The notes beneath the pieces are model-generated. The model saw only the letters and a program-made list of their open reading frames with translations, had not been told where the DNA came from and ran no database searches. A stretch of 64,000 bases of DNA, from the NCBI GenBank assembly GCA_027257055.1, contig JAPVLO010000019.1, forward strand, positions 10,249,001 to 10,313,000. Reading direction: 5' to 3'. Origin of the DNA: Cephalopachus bancanus (taxonomy: Eukaryota; Chordata; Mammalia; Primates; Tarsiidae). Numbering within the stretch: the stretch's first letter is position 1; every line of letters begins with the position of its first letter. Shown in pieces: positions 36,232-49,800 of this stretch. A program made the translations under genes and the position numbers.

Positions 36232-38135
36232 TTTTCTCAGAAGAGTCCCTCAATCCTGTGACTCTCAACGTTTTGAAGAAACAGCTTTTAGCTTCAAGTG
36301 GTTCTTATTTTAGGTTCTGCCAGAGGGTCTATGGAACTTTCCCAATCTTGTTTAAGCATTCTGATTATCAGATTCCTGGAGGTCTTTCTTAAAGGTTAAT
36401 AACATTTTCATGGACAAGATAATGTCTAAAGTCCTGAAGAGATTAGCAGAAGGGCAATGCTGGGATTTTTAGGACTTGTACTTTGAATGAGAGCATGTGA
36501 ACTAAAGCAGACAGAAAAGAGAACGAGATGCTTATTGACATAGGTTTGGGTGTATTTCCAATGAAAGTTCTATACTTGTATAAATTTTCCTACAACTCTC
36601 TCAGCTCCTTCCAAACTCTGGCTTCATGGAACTAAAAATAATCACATATAACACTTCACACAAATCACAGTTGTGCTAAGAAGCTGAAGCTCAAAAAATT
36701 CTTACCAAACACTTGTCATATCCGATGTCTTAGTAATATAAATCTCGAGAGAGGTAATTATTTTAGAATCATAAAATTGTTTTACAGTGTTAAATGCCTG
36801 TAGATATGGATCAGAAGAATGCCCTTAGAAATTTGAACTCTAAGTTCTTGTGATGTGACGCTGTCTTCTTTATTCAATGTTCATTTGTTTAGAAGGAAAT
36901 GTGGAACTCTGGTGTCATCTTTTTCCTCATTTTAAAAGTCCAGAAAGGACAAGGAAAATTCATATTTTTTATCTTAATATGTTCACCTGGATTACTAATG
37001 GCTATATATTTAACGCTACTACACTACTACACTTGTACTATTGGAGCCAAATGTCCTTATCAAAGGGACTTTTAACATTCTAAAGCAGAATATCCACTTA
37101 ATTTGAGAAAAAAACTCAAAAAGAAAGGGATGTATTTTCAGCTTACTTCTCATATTCTTATTGTAGTTAACATTGGACAATCTTGAAGCTAGAAAAATGA
37201 CATAAGAAGTGACTGGACCTTCATAAGATGTGATCTGCTTTGCTTCTTCCATTTCTGTCATCCCATCTTTGTTGAGACTACTATTTTGACCATCTTTGAA
37301 TTGCTACAAGCAAGAATTAAAATTGAATTGTATATGGAAAAGAGATCCTTGCAACAATAAATTTAGCCCTCTTTGTATAGAATGCAGACTTGCAAAAATT
37401 ATGGGAATTAAAAGTTACACAGAAAATAAAAAGTACTATCGAGACTCTGATCGTTAATTTCACTCTGCCACTCGTAGCGTTCTGCTCCAAATAAACTTTA
37501 CTAGGCTTTAGTTTTCTTATTCAATCAAGCAGTTTATTTTCTATAGTTTATGGATTGGTGGTTCAAATTTTTATATCCAATTAGAGTTATTAAAATGTCA
37601 AATAAAAAAGTACAAAAGAATTTAAAAATAAAGTGAAATTTAACACAATTTTCATCATCTCTTAATACATCTCATTTTTATAAATCTGTAAGAGTAGCAT
37701 TTGATGCACAGTGCTAATCAGAGCTCTTTCTAGGGCTACCCTAAGCTGAGCAGGCTGAGGGGAGAGTAGAATAAGTGAATTCCTACCTGTCTTTGCTGGG
37801 GTCACTCAGACAAAGCTGGGAATCTTTTCAAATTTATTGTATACATAGTCAACAAATACTTTCTTTGAAGAACACATTTTTTGGCTAAATAATACATAGG
37901 AATGACTGGTAAATGATTTCTAATGCTCCTTTTAGAACAAGCTACTATTTTAGTAACCGATTACTCATATGAACTTGAAAATATGTAGTAAAATTCCCCC
38001 CCAAAATTAAAATCTTTTTCACTTTTACTTCAACCCATAAGCTGATAAATATCTGCATTTGCATGAACTATTTTTCTTTGCAGAATCATTATAAAACTTA
38101 TTATTGCATTATTGCTTGTATTAATTTGCTTTAAT
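36232..38135. other. Anonymous AT-rich intergenic sequence
   Basis: No gene or repeat that I can name. Confidence 0.4.
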
Positions 38136-38146
38136 AATCAGTATTT

Positions 38147-38201
38147 TTGTATACCTAACTCTGAATTGTACCCCACATCTTTATAATAAAAAAATTTTTT
38201 A
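38147..38201 (+). mobile_element. Very short (55 bp) L1 insertion
   Basis: Only the last bases of the L1 family 3' end are present (TTGTATACCTAACTCTGAAT, then GTACCCCACATC and an A/T tail). A perfect 11-bp duplication AATCAGTATTT flanks it (38136-38146 and 38202-38212). Confidence 0.93.
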
Positions 38202-38212
38202 AATCAGTATTT

Positions 38213-41200
38213 AATAATTTATGCAGTGATGAAAGAAAATGACAAATCAACTCTCTAGTTCATATTGTAACATCAATTTTGCCTCATTTCATGAATGAGC
38301 TAAAATCCTAAAATCTGCTTTGTTTTGCTTTTTTGTTTTTGTTTTTTGCTGTTAGGGTGAATTATATTGCAAAATCAATATTTTATTATTCTGAATAAAA
38401 ATATGAGACACTATATAGAATACAAACTGTAAAATGACCTGTGCATATGGTTATACTCTGAGAAAAATAATACCCTTGTTTTTGTAACTACAGTGTACTT
38501 GAAAAGAGATCAACTAAATATTAAGTACCAAAAAGAAGGCAAAAGAAAGTTTCAGATGAAACCTGAAAATTGTGATTAGAAAACAAACAAGCACACTGAC
38601 TGAAAAAAATCTGCTTCTACAGAAAAATAATGAACAGATATTCTTATCATGTGTTATTAAGATAAAAAAAGAAAGAAAAAAGAATATATAATATTAAAAT
38701 TATAAAGTAGACATAGTAACAATAATAGGAGATATTAAATAATTATAAAGATCATTATGCCAACCTTATGTCAATAATTTTGTACATTCAAATAAAATAG
38801 GTATGTCCCAGAAAAATAATAAATTACTAAAAGTGAATTGAATAAAGGAAAATCTGTACAAATCAATATATTGGGAAAAATTTTGCTAATGATTTATCAC
38901 TAAAATGGATGCTAGGCTTAAATAGTTCTTTCTAATATTTTTGTATTAGTCAAAATATTCTAGATGACAAAAAGACAATGTCCTAATTTATTTTATAAGC
39001 TTATTACTAAATCCCGATGAAGAAGGCATGAACAAAGAATAAACCAAGAACACAAATACTTAGGAACAAACTATTGAAGATGGTGCATCATTTGCTCAGA
39101 AAATTATTAGACATCGAGAGACATCAACAAACATCTAAATAAATGGACACATGTATGTGGATTGTAAGACTCGATATTGTAATGATGTCAACTTTATCCA
39201 GGTTTCTATGTAAATTTATTTTCTGAAGAAAATGACAAGCTGATTCTCATTTGGACAATACAGAATTGTCAAGGCAGTTCTTAAGAAAGGGAAAACACTA
39301 GAAAATCCTGATGTAATAACCAAAATGCATAGTGGAGAAGGGAAAAAAACCCCAAACTTCCTATGTATTATCCGTTTGGATGAGATATGGACCTGTTGAA
39401 CAATCTGATTTAGATTTATAATCATGTTCACCATTATCTAGTGAACCTTGCCTGAAATCAGATATACTACATACTTTCAACAGTTGGAGAATGGACATAA
39501 ACAAACGTTTCTAAATAACCTTAAAACCAGTTAGAAAAGAATGGAAAGCATGGTTCCCTTCTTTTACAAGTTGTGCCAAGAATTCTGAGTATAAAGACCC
39601 CAAATTATGCAATTCTCAATTATTTTGTATGGATTTTTATTTAAGGAAGTGCACTAAGAAGAGACATACCTATTTCTTCAATAGTCCTTTATTTAATTTA
39701 AAACTCTCTCAAGGCATAGATTGTACAGAATTAAATGACTGAAGATTTAAGCAAAAAAAGCCAATTAAGGAATACCTGGGGGAAATTAAGACTTAAAGTA
39801 ATTAAAACTTTTCAATAAAACTGTTATTTAATTGTTTCCCTTAAAGAAAATAGTTATTCATTTTATTGGAATCTCAGAAAATTAGCTACAACACAACAGT
39901 GTCCAAGTAAACTTTAAAATATTACATCAAAGAAAATTTTTGTTTTCTGTCAATTACTAGTACAATTTTCAGTCATCATCTTCACTTATGTCAGAATGTA
40001 GTAAAGGCATAGTTAAAATCTTAAAAAGTGGTAATAGGAAAATATAGTACTCTTGTACATGACTATTTTACTCCTAATAAAAAGGATTTCCTTTGATGAC
40101 TTTCAAAATTATGGGGAGTTGAAGAGTTAATTTTCATTTAAAGTGAACTTATTTTAGCATAAAACAATGGGATTGCCATAAACATCCAAAGTGAAACTCC
40201 TTATTTTATTTTCATATTGTGTATATACACATATGTTTATAAGCATTAACTGATCTAAGGCTTTATTTGTAAATATTTTCCTGTTTACAACGTAACATCA
40301 ACCACTCCAAATGAATTATACTCAATTTTACATGTAATTCTTGTTTTACAAAATCATGGATATTTTCCCCGTATAATTTGTATTTTATTCTTTGTTTATA
40401 CTGCACCTCTTAATTGCATATTTATTTATTTTGGGTCTCAAACTTTAAAAAAGCAGGTCTCTACTTTCATCCCATCTTATAAAATAAAGTCATATGAAGT
40501 TCTCCTGAAGACACATCTTTGTCTTTGTCTCCTTTAATATTATTCGTGGTGTGACTATGTTAGGATGTTATAATGCATAGTCAGCTCACCTATTAGTTAG
40601 CCATTGTATAGATCTAATCCCTCATATTTTAGTTCCAATAATCAGATTTCTGACTAGCTCTTGAGCTTAAATTCTCATCTTCCAATAATCAGTTGCTATT
40701 TTATACTTTAGCGTGAAGTTTCCCAAGAAAATTATGATTTAAAATATTCTGTTCATTTCATCTTATAAATATTAGAACTTCTAAAGAAATGCCAATATTT
40801 TAGCATGTAAGTCGTATTTCTAAAATTGCTAGAAATGAGATAAAAATTATTTTTCAAACTATGTGCCTTATTTCTGTTATCTGGAAATGTCATTGCTATA
40901 ACCACATTACTATTTACTGGAAAGTACTTGCCAGATTATAATCAGGCTAACACTTTGAAGAGGGACATGAATGGCAACTTGGATAACTTGATAAAGAGTC
41001 TAGTAAAAAGCCAGGGTAACAGACAAATAAATAAGGACATAGAAGAAAAGGGTGGAGGAGCAATTTAAGTGTGCATTTTATAAGAAATCTGAGATGCTTA
41101 ACTTTTATTATATATAATTTCAAATTCTAGAAACTGCATTCATATATAAGAAAAAAACCCTGCTTTAATGATTTTGCTTGCTAAGTAGCCTATAAGTAAT

Positions 41201-41639
41201 ATTTATATTTAATTTGGGTTTTTTCAGTAAGTTGTTTCAATAAGTCCACTATTTTTCAGAATTAATTTTATGTTTTCATATTTCAAGTTAAAATTCTGAC
41301 ACTGAGCTCCAGTGGCTACTGACATCACACACACACACAAAACACAAAATATAAAAACAACCACATATTAAGAGCCTCCTGATGGTAGACAAGGTCAGAC
41401 CTGAAATTTCTGGCTAAAACTAGAATCTGAACCTGAATCTGAGCAATTCTTTAACCTCAAATAGAAGTTTATAAAATCACAGAAATCAGAGGAACAAGTT
41501 AAACTATACCATGGAAGTTACAGCAACAAAATCTAGACAGAGAAATTGTACAAGACAAAAATGCAGGGTTTCCTTATTTTTTTCAACGAAGTACAAGGAA
41601 AAAGGGATAGAAGATGAACTTGCAGATTAAATGCACCTT
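38213..41639. other. Anonymous, repeat-poor AT-rich sequence
   Basis: About 3.4 kb without a repeat that I can name. There is a purine-rich AAG/GAA stretch at 38665-38690. No coding frame. Confidence 0.4.
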
Positions 41640-42055
41640 AAAAAATAAAACTTCAAATCAATTGTCATATGTGAGGCTTCTCTGGATGCTGATTTAAGTA
41701 AATATTTTTTAAAATACCCGTAGGAAACTTCGGGATCATTATACACTTAGTATTTTTTTGGTATCATTAAGGACATTTTTTTCAAAACTGTAATCATGGT
41801 ATTGCAGTATCTTAAAGAAGAGCTTTTACCTTTTGGAGAGGTATACTAAAATATTTACAACCGAAATAACATGATGTCTAAAATTTACTTCAAAAAATAT
41901 GAAAAATAGGACAAGTTGAAGGGGCTGTGTATGAAACAAAAATGTGTCAACTGATAATTCTTAGTCCTGGGTATCTAGTTCATCACACTCCTTGGTATGA
42001 TTTTACACGTGTTCAGAATTCTTCATTTTTAAAAGTCACGGCAAAATAAATATTT
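41640..42055 (+). mobile_element. Old L1 (L1M type) 3' UTR
   Basis: Sense order: TATCATTAAGGACATTTTTT, then GTAATCATGGTATTGCAGTA, AAAGAAGAGCTTTTACC, TACTAAAATATTTACAACCG, AACATGATGTCTAAAATTTA, CAACTGATAATTCTTAGTCC and GGGTATCTAGTTCATCAC. This sequence of blocks is familiar from the 3' ends of old mammalian L1 elements. Confidence 0.6.
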
Positions 42056-44784
42056 TTCCAAGCCACTAGAAATATAAACTACAATAAAATAAATGCTTTT
42101 CAAACTTCTACTCTTTCTCAGAATTTTGGCTTTTAGTATCTTTCAATTCTGTGAAGGTTTTGAGGAAAGCACTTCATATTATCTTTTACTTGAAAAATAT
42201 TTTTAGATAAAAGCATGTGCAGATAATAGTTTTCTATTTTTCATCAGATGATTTTGTCCTGGTAATAAAATGGAATTTTAAGAAATACATCTTTTTGCTA
42301 TGTTGGAGACTTATTTTAAAATGCCAGAAAATAAGATTTCTTAAGGTTTTTAGGTTGTGGCAACTTAAACACAGCTGTTAATATTACATAAAATGAACAT
42401 GCTAATTTAAAAAATATATTGAAGATGATGAGAAAATTATTCAAAAAAGTGTAGCTTTGTTTAACAAAATGTAGAACATTGTTCTGCAAATTGTCTGACA
42501 TAAAAACATTAAAAACCTGCAGACTTATGCTTAACTTATAATCTGTTCTTGAGACTAATAGAACTATTATTTTGTTTTTTCTCATCGAAGTACAAGGATT
42601 CTGAGTTTCACTGTCATCCATTTCTAAGTAACGTTTCTGACATAATTCATTGATGTTAGATATCAGTCATTCAATATCATTAATATCAGTTCATTTTGAG
42701 TATATTATGAATGCATTATAAATATACTGTTGTGTTAAAATCATCATTCATTGAGTCTTAGAAATACTAAACCAGTAATTCCTTACATACATTTCTCTGA
42801 TGTAGACAGAATTTGATTAATGGGATTCACTAATTTTTATTTTAATATTTTATTTAGATTTATTTACCTGATTCAGAAACAGAAGAGATATCATTGAATC
42901 AAAAGAAATATAATAATATTATAATTAGGATTTTATAAGATTAATTTGTGGTAATATTACCTTTCTTGCAAACTCTAATAGGTAATGTTTTCAACATAAC
43001 ATAAAAAAGATACATGGTAAATTTTAATTACTTACATTGAAAGGTCCTTGCACTCTCATATTGACAATTTAAATCTCCCTAATATAAGTGTTTAAGACCT
43101 TTGCCCTGTTTGAAAATAACTAACTGAGTAAATGCAAGTGATTTTAAATTAAGAATGGCTGTGCAATTACTTTAGGGAAGAAAAAATTAGCTTATCCATT
43201 AATGTTATAGGCCGCTGTAAGGAAAAACACACTGTCTGTTCATTCAATTAACTCCCAGCCTCGAAGGCAACTGATCATTTCATTTTTAACCTTGTTGATT
43301 AAGCAGCTCTGAATTATTGAAAAGCTATGCCTTTCAATAATATAAATTGGTAATCTGTTTCTCTGAGATTGCTCGAGTCCATTTGATACATTAGTTAATT
43401 GTCAGAAAAGACAAATGACTTGCTTAATAGATGTTGATTAAGTTCTATGAAAACGTTTATGTTAAGAAGAACATTGTGTAAGAGTTATCCAGTGGAGTTA
43501 AAAAAGAGAACAACATACAATTATTTTTTTCTAATCAACATAACTATAAACATAAACATTATTCCAAAATGCAATGATAATTCTAAGATATACTGAAATT
43601 ATTCAATAAAATAATGAAGATGGAAACAAAAATGAAAATACAAACCCTCACATAGTATCATCTGCTTTCAACTTAACTGATATTTCACTTTGAACTATGT
43701 AGCAGAAATCATCTTTCCAGACAATTATGTGACAGAACATTACAATGATCAATTATTGGTAAAATTTCATATTTCTTTAAGAAAGTATTACACATTTTTA
43801 GATGGATATGGTTTTAATCAATGTCAGACAGTGATACTGAGCACCTCAAGTTCTCTTATGTCTATTTAATCACAGACACTTTTCTCTCCTTGTAGAACTT
43901 CCTTTCATGAATAAAATATTATGAGTATATTTTTAGAAAGATTTAACATGCAAACCTCTCACATAATAATATACAAAATATATTCTCATACATGATGTTA
44001 AGTGCAAAAGGAGGAGAAAAAGAGTTTTACCTGGTTAATCACATGTGTTGGTTTAAAGCTGAGTAGGACAAATGAACTCACTGGCAATGTCTTGTCTGAT
44101 AATCATGAGTGAGCTCGGCAGCAGTTTCAAGGGGTGGGATTTGTGACTTCAGTAATGAATTCCCAAGGGACTATTTCCAATCAGAGAATGCTATTGCAGA
44201 CAATGAAACCATTCTCCATTTGTTGACCCTAGTTTTGTATTTACAATCAACTGTGGGTGCATTCATGCATCAGAATATTCCATTGAAGTTTATGGTATGA
44301 AGAATATTTTGAAACAAGGATTACATAAAAACAAGATAGATCTTTCATTACTTTGAAGTTTTTCTATTGTGTATTTGTTCTTCTAATGTTTTCTCTATTT
44401 GGATGAACATCAGCAACAGGCTTAAGTCTAAGCAGTGCAATCTCCCACCTGAAGATGCAAGGAAGCTTTCTGAAAGAATACTTGAGGATGGATACTTGGA
44501 GTCTTTGCCTTGAAAATTGTAATGATAGGAGTGGAGCTCACTAATTTTGGAGTCACTTTATTCAAGTTAGGACAGCCCATGTTACCTGCTACATAACCTT
44601 TTAGATTATGGTTTTTCATGCATTATATTTTCCTTCAAATTACATACAATCTCATACATTTCATTTCTGTATTTTAAATCAGATAGATTTATCTGTCTAA
44701 AAGTTAAATTTTCCAGAAGAATTTTGTCCTTTTCTACAGTTCTCCTAACTTGTTTTGACACGTTTCTCATCCAATCCTGTCAAT
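42056..44784. other. Anonymous, repeat-poor sequence; possible conserved noncoding DNA at 43200-43440
   Basis: No repeat that I can name. Around 43200-43440 there are several homeodomain-type ATTA/TTAATTG cores and a perfect 10-bp hairpin (43313-43341). Whether it is a conserved enhancer cannot be told without alignment. The frame 42316-42621 is antisense and unsupported. Confidence 0.3.
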
Positions 44785-45545
44785 TTTTTTAAAAGCACAT
44801 ATATCTAGAATCCCACAATGCTCACCACTATGACCACTTCTGTCTTAGCAAAGACAGCCCCACAGCTCAGCCTCCTCACTGGCCTCTCCTCCTCTATACT
44901 GCTACCCTATGGTCCATTCTACATACAGCAGCCCTGTTGATCCTATTAAAACATGAGTCAGCTCATGCCATTCTTCTTATCCTCCAACAACATCCACTCT
45001 AAAAGGGATCTTGAAAATCCCCTAATAACCTAATTCAGAATCAAATCACAATGCATTACTGTGGTCTATAATAGCAGGGCCCCTCTCCCCAGTTCTCTAA
45101 CCTTATTTAACACTCACCCTTCATCCTCCACTTATCCTTTGTCCCCTGCACTCTAGGCACCAGGGCCCTTCCTGCCAGTCCTCAAAGGTGTCAAAAGCAC
45201 TCCTGCCTTAGGAACCTACTTTCAGGGAATACTCTACTATAGGTGGGTTTCTCTGCATTCAGATCTCTGTTCAAATGTCAGCTCAACTTTGATAGCTTCC
45301 TCGACTACCTATAGAAATGGCAAATATACCCTTCATCATGATTTTTTTTCGTAGCATTTAATTACGTAGGCATTTGTTTAATTTTTTACAGTTATCTCAC
45401 CAATGGCATGTGAATTCCATGGGAAAGAAGATTTTGTTGTATTTGCTTATTTTAATATCCAAAACAGGACTTTGTAATGACCCTAGTTTTGTATTTACAG
45501 CAATGAGTAAGCATTTGAAAAATGTTTTTTAAATGGATTAATGAT
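44785..45545 (+). mobile_element. L2 LINE, long 3' portion
   Basis: Sense order: CTCACCACTATGACCAC, CTCCTCACTGGCCTCTCC, TCCATTCTACATACAGCAG, TCAGCTCATGCCATTC, then TCAGATCTCTGTTCAAATGTC, TTGTTTAATTTTTTACAG, GTGAATTCCATGGGAAAG. About 750 bases of the L2 ORF2 end and 3' UTR, the longest L2 here. Confidence 0.85.
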
Positions 45546-46545
45546 TAAGCTTTGCTTTTCTTCTCCATTTTATAGAATAGTCTAACTAATAGAATCTAAT
45601 GGAATGCATGAAGTATCAGTCAATTCTAATAATGGCTTATATGACTGTTTAAATCAGCATAAGTGATTTAAAATCCTAGAACTTGAAGACCCCTAACATT
45701 CACCATGATTAATCCTCTGTTATCAGCCTGAACTGCATTGAACCTATGGACAAATTTTTCCTTAATCTCTTTTTATACCCATCCAATTGGCTTAATTATC
45801 TTTATTATAAAAAATATTTTCTGCATAAAAACTAGTTTCATTCTTCAAATAATATCATAGAAAGTACTGAAGGACTCTGAATAATCTTCTTTTTATCCCT
45901 CTTAAAATACGTAAAGCTTTCTCTGAAGCATTAATTTCCCCAAGGTCCTAATTTATATTTCTCTCACAATCAAAATTCATCTTCCTTTTCATTTCAGCCA
46001 AACCTCTACATCTATATTAAAAGCTAAGATTAAAAATGAAATGTCTATTTTGTGAAATGAAAGGCATAAAAATGTCTTTGCCCCTGTTAAAAGCAAGACT
46101 TAACGTGTCAGTGCCATATCTAGTTAAACTTGATGATTACTTCCAGATGATGTGTGAGAAAATGGTGCAACCAACACACAACTCTCATTTTTCCAAGATT
46201 TCTATCAATTTGTGAAAGTTTTAAAGGTTCTGATAAATGATAAGTCATGATATGGGAAGTGGTGTGAAAGCTATTGTGTTCAAATGCGAGGATGCAATAT
46301 AAATAGGACTGGGATAGCATCTGAATAGTTGGAATATTTAGATGTTCGATTAAGTTGATTTTTAGAAAGTAAACATATATGTCTACCAGTGCATTAAGAT
46401 AACCAGAAGATTTGTAAACCAATCAGAGACTAAACAGTACCAGAATCCTGATTGTTTTAAAACTGTTTCCTGATGTTTTTGATTGCATATCATTAGGATT
46501 TTAGCAACAAAAGTTTGTCGGTCTCTCTTTCTGTATCTACATAAC
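45546..46545. other. Anonymous, with a possible CR1/L3-type remnant
   Basis: At 45740-46000 the phrases TTTTTCCTTAATCTCTTTTT, CCCATCCAATTGG and CCTCTTAAAATACG are reminiscent of an old CR1/L3-type LINE. The match is weak. Nothing else is recognised. Confidence 0.25.
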
Positions 46546-46596
46546 TATCCATCCATCCATCCATCCATCCATCCATCCATCCATCCATCCATCCAT
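46546..46596 (+). repeat. (ATCC)n microsatellite
   Basis: About 12.75 uninterrupted tetranucleotide units, probably length-variable between individuals. Confidence 0.97.
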
Positions 46597-46889
46597 GATT
46601 TATAATAGTTATTTAAAGAGGAGAAATTCACAATATTTAATGGCAGGCTTACCTGGTGGAAGAAACCAGTCTGAGTGAATGTTGACTATAATCCTTGAAC
46701 CAAAGTCCTAGAACTCCTTACTTTGCCCTGTACTACTCTTTATTTTATACATATATATTTAATTTTAAAGCTGTGGAGTACAATTCAGGGTTGGGTATAC
46801 AAATGGTCATTATGCAGGTACACTTGCTGATGAGGTGTGCCTCCTGGCAGTTTCCCACTACTGCCAATCCCTTTCTTACAGTATTATGA

Positions 46890-49800
46890 TAATTGTTCAA
46901 GGTCTACTTAAGAGTGAGAACATGTGGTACTCACTTCTTTGTTTCTGTGATAAATCACTCCGTATTATAGACTCTAAGTTTGTATGAGTTGCTGCGAAGT
47001 TTATAATTTTGTCCTTCTTTAAGGCTGTGTAATATTCCATTGTGTATATGTGCCATACTTTTTTTATCCAGTCCTCTTTCTATGGGCAGCACTGTTGGTT
47101 CGATGTTTTTGCTATTGTGAATAATGCTGCAATAAACATGCATGTGCAGGTATCTTTTTCATAGAGTGATTTGAATTCCTGCAGGGTATATTCCCAGAAG
47201 GGGAATTTCTGGCTCATAAGGAAGGTCTATTTTTAGATCTTTTAGGAATGGCCAAAATATTTTCCACAGACGTACTAGTTTATACTTGCCCCAAAAGTAT
47301 AGAAATGTTCAGTTTTCCCTGCATCCTCTCCAGTATCTGTTGTTTTTTAAGTTATTGATGATGGTCATTCTGACTAGAGTTAGATGGTACCTTGGTATGG
47401 TTTTAATTTGCATTTCTTTGATGATTAGTGAAACTGAGCATTTTTTGATGTATCTGTTTGTTGCTCTTATGTCTTCTTTTGAAAAGTGTATATTCATATC
47501 TTTTGACTACTTTGCAATAGAGCTGTTTTTTTTATTTTTGTTTTTTTCTTTTTGGCACATTTGAGTTTCTTGTAGATCTTGGATGTTAGTCCTTTGTCAA
47601 ATATACGATTGATAAAAATTTTTTTTCCCATTCCCATTCTGTGGGCTATCTACCCACTCTCTTGATGATTTCTTTTGCTTTGCAGAAGCTTTTCAGTTTG
47701 ATGAGGTCCTACTAATCTATCTTATTTTTTATGGCATAGGCATTTGGGATTTTTATCAGAAATTAGTGACCAGTTCCAATTTTTATAAAGGTGTCTCCTG
47801 CATTTTCTAAGGTACTTATAGTTTGAGGATTTACATTTAGGTCTTTGATCCATTTAGAGTTGTTTTTTGTGTGTAGTGAAAGGAAGGGGACTTTTAAAAA
47901 ATCTTCTGCATGTGGTCAGCCAGTTTTTCCAGCACCATTTACTGAAGAGGTTCTCCTTTCCCCAGTGGTTGTTGGTGGAGGCTTTGTCAAAGATGAGTTG
48001 GTTGAGAAATTGAGGTTTTTTTTTCCCAAATCTCTATCCTGTTCCATTGGTCTATATGCCTGTTTTGTGCCAATACCAGGCTGTTTTGATTATTGTAGCC
48101 TTATAATAAAGTTTAAAGTCTGAAAGTGTGAAACCTCCTGCTTGTTTCTTTTGCTGATGATTGTTTTGGCTATTCGTGGTCATTTATGTTTTCATATGAG
48201 TTTCTGTATTGTTATTTCTAGGTCTGAGAAGGGTGCTGCTGGCAATTTAATGGATATTGCATTATATCTGTAGATTGTCTTGGGTAGGATGAACCAAAAA
48301 AGTTGATTCTTCCAATCCATGAGCATGGAATATTTTTCCATTTGTTTGTGCCATCTTCGATTTCTTTGAGCAGTGTTTAGTAGCTTTTGTTGTAAAGGTC
48401 TTTTGCTTCTCTGGTTAGAAATATGTCAAGGCATTTCATTTTTATGGGGCTATTGTGAATGGGATTGTGCTTTTTATTTTGGTTTCAGTTTGTTTATTGT
48501 TGGTGTATAGGAATGCAACTGCTTCTTGCAAATACCCTGAAAATTTGCCAAAGTTCTTTATCAGTGCAGGAATGTTTTTGACAGATTTCCTTGGATTTTC
48601 TAGGTATAGGATCATGTTGTCTGCAAAGAGGGATAACTTGACTTCCTCTTTTCCTCTTTGGATACCCATGATTTTCTTCTCTTATCTGATTACTCCAGCT
48701 AGGACTTTCCACCCTATGTTGAACAGGAGAGCTGAGAGTAGACAGCCTTGTCTTGTTCCATTTTTCAAGGGAAAGGGCTCCAATTTTTGTCTGTTTAGCA
48801 GTATGTTGGCTGTGGGTGTCTCATAGATGGCTCTTACTATTTTGAGATATGTTCCATCTATGCCTAGGTGTTTGAGGGTTTTTATCAAGAAGGGATGTTG
48901 AATTTTATTGCAAGTTTTTTCTGCATATAATGATATAATCATGTGGTACTTGTTTTTATACCTGTTGATGTATTGAATTACGTTTATGGTCTTGCAGATG
49001 TTGAACCAGCCCTACATCCCAAGGATGAAGCTTACTTGGTCATGGTGGATGATTTTTGAGATGTGTTGTTGGATCTGGTTTGCTGGAATCTTGTTGAGAA
49101 TTTTAGCATCTGTTTTCATCAAGAATATTGGCCTGTAGTTCTCTTTCTTTATTGGATCTTTACCCAGTTTGGGTACTGATGTGATGTTAGTTTCATACAA
49201 TGACTTGAGGAGAGTTCCATCTTTCTTGATGCCTAAAATACTTTCAATAGGATTGGTATCAGCTCCTCCTTTGTAGAATTCTGTTGGAAAGCCATCTGGT
49301 TCAGAGCTTTTTTGGGGAGGTAGTTTTCTTATGACAAAGTCAATTTCCTGGGTTATTTGTCTGTTTAGTGTCTAAATTTCTTCTTGTTTCAACCTTGGGA
49401 AGTTGTGTGATGTCAGAAAGTCCTCCATTTCATTTAGGTTTTCAAGTTTGTTTCCATACAGGTGTACATAATAATAATCTCTGATAATCTTTTGTGCTTT
49501 CTGGGGTCGCGTCTTTTGCATTTCTGATTGTGTTTATTTGCGCTTTTTCTCTCTTTTTCTTGGCTTGTCTCACCAAGGGTCAATCAATCTTGTTTATTGT
49601 TTCAAAGAACCAACTTTTTGTTTTGTTGATATTTTTCTATGATATTTTTGTCTTCTATGTCCTGTATTTGGGCTTTTATTTTGGTGCTCTGAATTCTGCT
49701 GAAGTTAGGGCTTTGGTGATCTTGTGTTTCCAGCTTCCTTAGGTGATTTGTTAGGCTGTCAACTTGTGATCTTTCCATTTCCTACATGTGTGTTTGTAGA

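Noticed and set aside
46546..46596. CRISPR-like repeat array
   Set aside because: Units are 4 bases with no spacers, in a mammalian genome; it is a microsatellite.
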